A model generated the notes under the pieces. The model did not search any database. It was not told where the DNA came from and saw nothing but the letters and a program-made list of their open reading frames with translations. The translations under genes were made by a program, and so were the position numbers. A stretch of 64,000 nucleotides of DNA from Ancylostoma caninum (Eukaryota > Nematoda > Chromadorea > Rhabditida > Ancylostomatidae), in contig JBAJFG010000163.1 of assembly GCA_037903475.1 (NCBI GenBank), forward strand, positions 1 through 64,000, given 5' to 3'. This document shows, piece by piece, positions 62,898 to 64,000 of the stretch. How positions within the stretch are numbered: the stretch's first letter is position 1; every line of letters begins with the position of its first letter.

Positions 62898-64000
62898 TTA
62901 TAGCTCGCATAATGGTAGGAACGGCATAAAGTCACTGGTAATCGATATGTGCTCGTTTCTGTTGTTCATTCTTGGATTCCGTGCTGAAATCCAGAATGCC
63001 TCGAGAGCTTTCCTTGCCGAGATTTCTGGCTCGTGAGCCAGAATTGTGCACGCTACTTCGTAATCGCTACCATCGTGGTCGTCGTGTCGGTGTTTCCCGA
63101 GTGGTTTAACCAAACTTTCCCGCCTTTTACTAGCCAGATGTTCATTTATTCGTACATGGAGCGGTCGACCGGTCTCACCGATATAGAAGGCATGACAGCT
63201 CAAGCATTCGATTTGGTAAACAACTCCTGTTTTAGTGCAATCCCCATTCCTACCGTATGGACAAATGACGCAATGATCCGTATTACATGTTCTGTCATAT
63301 AGTCTATTTCGGACCAACTGCCGTCTGATGTTGTCATTAGGGATGTTAACTAGAACAACATCATCCTGCAGTTGTGCCCGAGCTAGACATTTATTTATTG
63401 CGCTGCTTATCCTATCCGAAATGAAAGGGATGCATAGAGGAAGTTTTTTACTACAGTCATTCGCTTTGCTTTCGCTGCGGGCCCTGCAATGTTGCTTTCC
63501 TTGTGAGACGTACCCGTTTTCGTGTGCTATCGCTGATGCCAACTTTGCGGATTCATGGCGTTCTGCCTCGCCGCTACATACCTCCGTTGCTGTTTTGAAC
63601 ATGTTCCGAATGATAGCACGTTTGACATTTATCGGGTGAGCCGACCTGGCATGTACGATTATGTTCTTCGAACTCTCTTTGCGATACCACTTTACATGAA
63701 TCATGCCATTCGATAATTTTAGCTGTGTGTTGAGGAATGGCAGCCAACCTTCACGAGGGGTTTCTCTTGTCAACTTTATGTACTGTGATTGCTCATTTAG
63801 TAATCTGAAGCACTCATCCATTTCTGATTGAGTGGATGTGATTACGCAGCAATCATCGATGTAACGACAGTACAGTAATGGTTGTTGTGAGAGCACAGGT
63901 TCTTCTATTTTACTCATGAAGCAAACAGCGAGTACCGGTGCTAACCTCTGTCCCATTGCAAGCCCTCTAATCTGTGAGAAATACCTCCCAGACCATTTAA
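62898..64000 (-). CDS. Penelope-like element: C-terminal reverse transcriptase plus GIY-YIG endonuclease (partial)
   Basis: The open frame enters from beyond the right edge (no stop in 63957-64000; reads ...FSQIRGLAMGQRLAPVLA) and ends at 62898. Visible: end of an RT domain with the catalytic YIDD (LLYCRYIDDCCVI), a linker with a Cys-rich cluster CNTDHCVICPYG, and a GIY-YIG nuclease VVYQIECLSCHAFYIGETGR followed by conserved R and H and a Glu near residue 320 counted from the first ATG. RT plus C-terminal GIY-YIG defines canonical Penelope-like retroelements. At least 367 codons without a break, so possibly functional; the N-terminal part lies outside the window. Confidence 0.92.
   Translation of the reverse strand, partial: KWSGRYFSQIRGLAMGQRLAPVLAVCFMSKIEEPVLSQQPLLYCRYIDDCCVITSTQSEMDECFRLLNEQSQYIKLTRETPREGWLPFLNTQLKLSNGMIHVKWYRKESSKNIIVHARSAHPINVKRAIIRNMFKTATEVCSGEAERHESAKLASAIAHENGYVSQGKQHCRARSESKANDCSKKLPLCIPFISDRISSAINKCLARAQLQDDVVLVNIPNDNIRRQLVRNRLYDRTCNTDHCVICPYGRNGDCTKTGVVYQIECLSCHAFYIGETGRPLHVRINEHLASKRRESLVKPLGKHRHDDHDGSDYEVACTILAHEPEISARKALEAFWISARNPRMNNRNEHISITSDFMPFLPLCEL

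Overview
The window is animal genomic DNA, most likely from a clade V (rhabditid/strongylid, hookworm-like) nematode. The evidence is short GT-AG introns with TTTCAG-type acceptors, acceptor-like TTTCAG signals immediately before start codons (spliced-leader trans-splicing), a tightly spaced gene pair that looks like an operon, and a gene neighbourhood that from memory matches the Y47G6A interval of C. elegans chromosome I (spg-7, crn-1/FEN-1, cep-290). The species assignment is inference.

Four host genes can be rebuilt exon by exon with consistent reading phase. On the plus strand: (1) an m-AAA mitochondrial protease of the SPG-7/AFG3L2 type, 4148-13638, 21 exons, 799 codons, with a 4.0 kb intron isolating its last three exons; (2) an RNA polymerase III RPC7/POLR3G-like subunit, 13954-15273, only about 130 bases after the protease poly(A) signal, so probably the second gene of an operon; (3) flap endonuclease FEN-1 (CRN-1), 20806-24328, 11 exons, 379 codons, with every catalytic acidic residue and the PIP box present. 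On the minus strand, converging on FEN-1: (4) a long coiled-coil protein, best called CEP-290 of the ciliary transition zone, 56223 down to 24611, 39 exons, about 1684 codons. Three of its introns appear to use GC instead of GT donors. The FEN-1 and CEP-290 poly(A) signals sit in one 16-base near-palindrome.

The rest is dense in repeats. It includes a Merlin/IS1595-type transposase ORF (19515-20378, minus) followed by a histone-like 3' stem-loop; an almost full-length RTE-type LINE (about 28.0-31.2 kb) broken by one extra G; a truncated second LINE copy interleaved with minisatellite DNA (33.3-35.7 kb); a Penelope-like element with a GIY-YIG endonuclease running off the right edge; a MULE-like non-autonomous element with a 10-bp target duplication inside a FEN-1 intron; mariner-type MITEs; and hAT-like elements whose ends carry arrays of a short motif (ATTCGAA, ATTTACGA or TTATCCG). 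Several tandem arrays (about 120, 22, 60 and 60 bp units) create long spurious ORFs.

The four genes do unrelated housekeeping and ciliary jobs (mitochondrial proteolysis, Pol III transcription, DNA replication/repair, cilium gating); what links them is position. No wholly new gene system was found. The most unusual points are the histone-like hairpin behind the transposase, the motif-array hAT-like elements, the LINE/minisatellite mosaic, and the GC-AG introns of cep-290.
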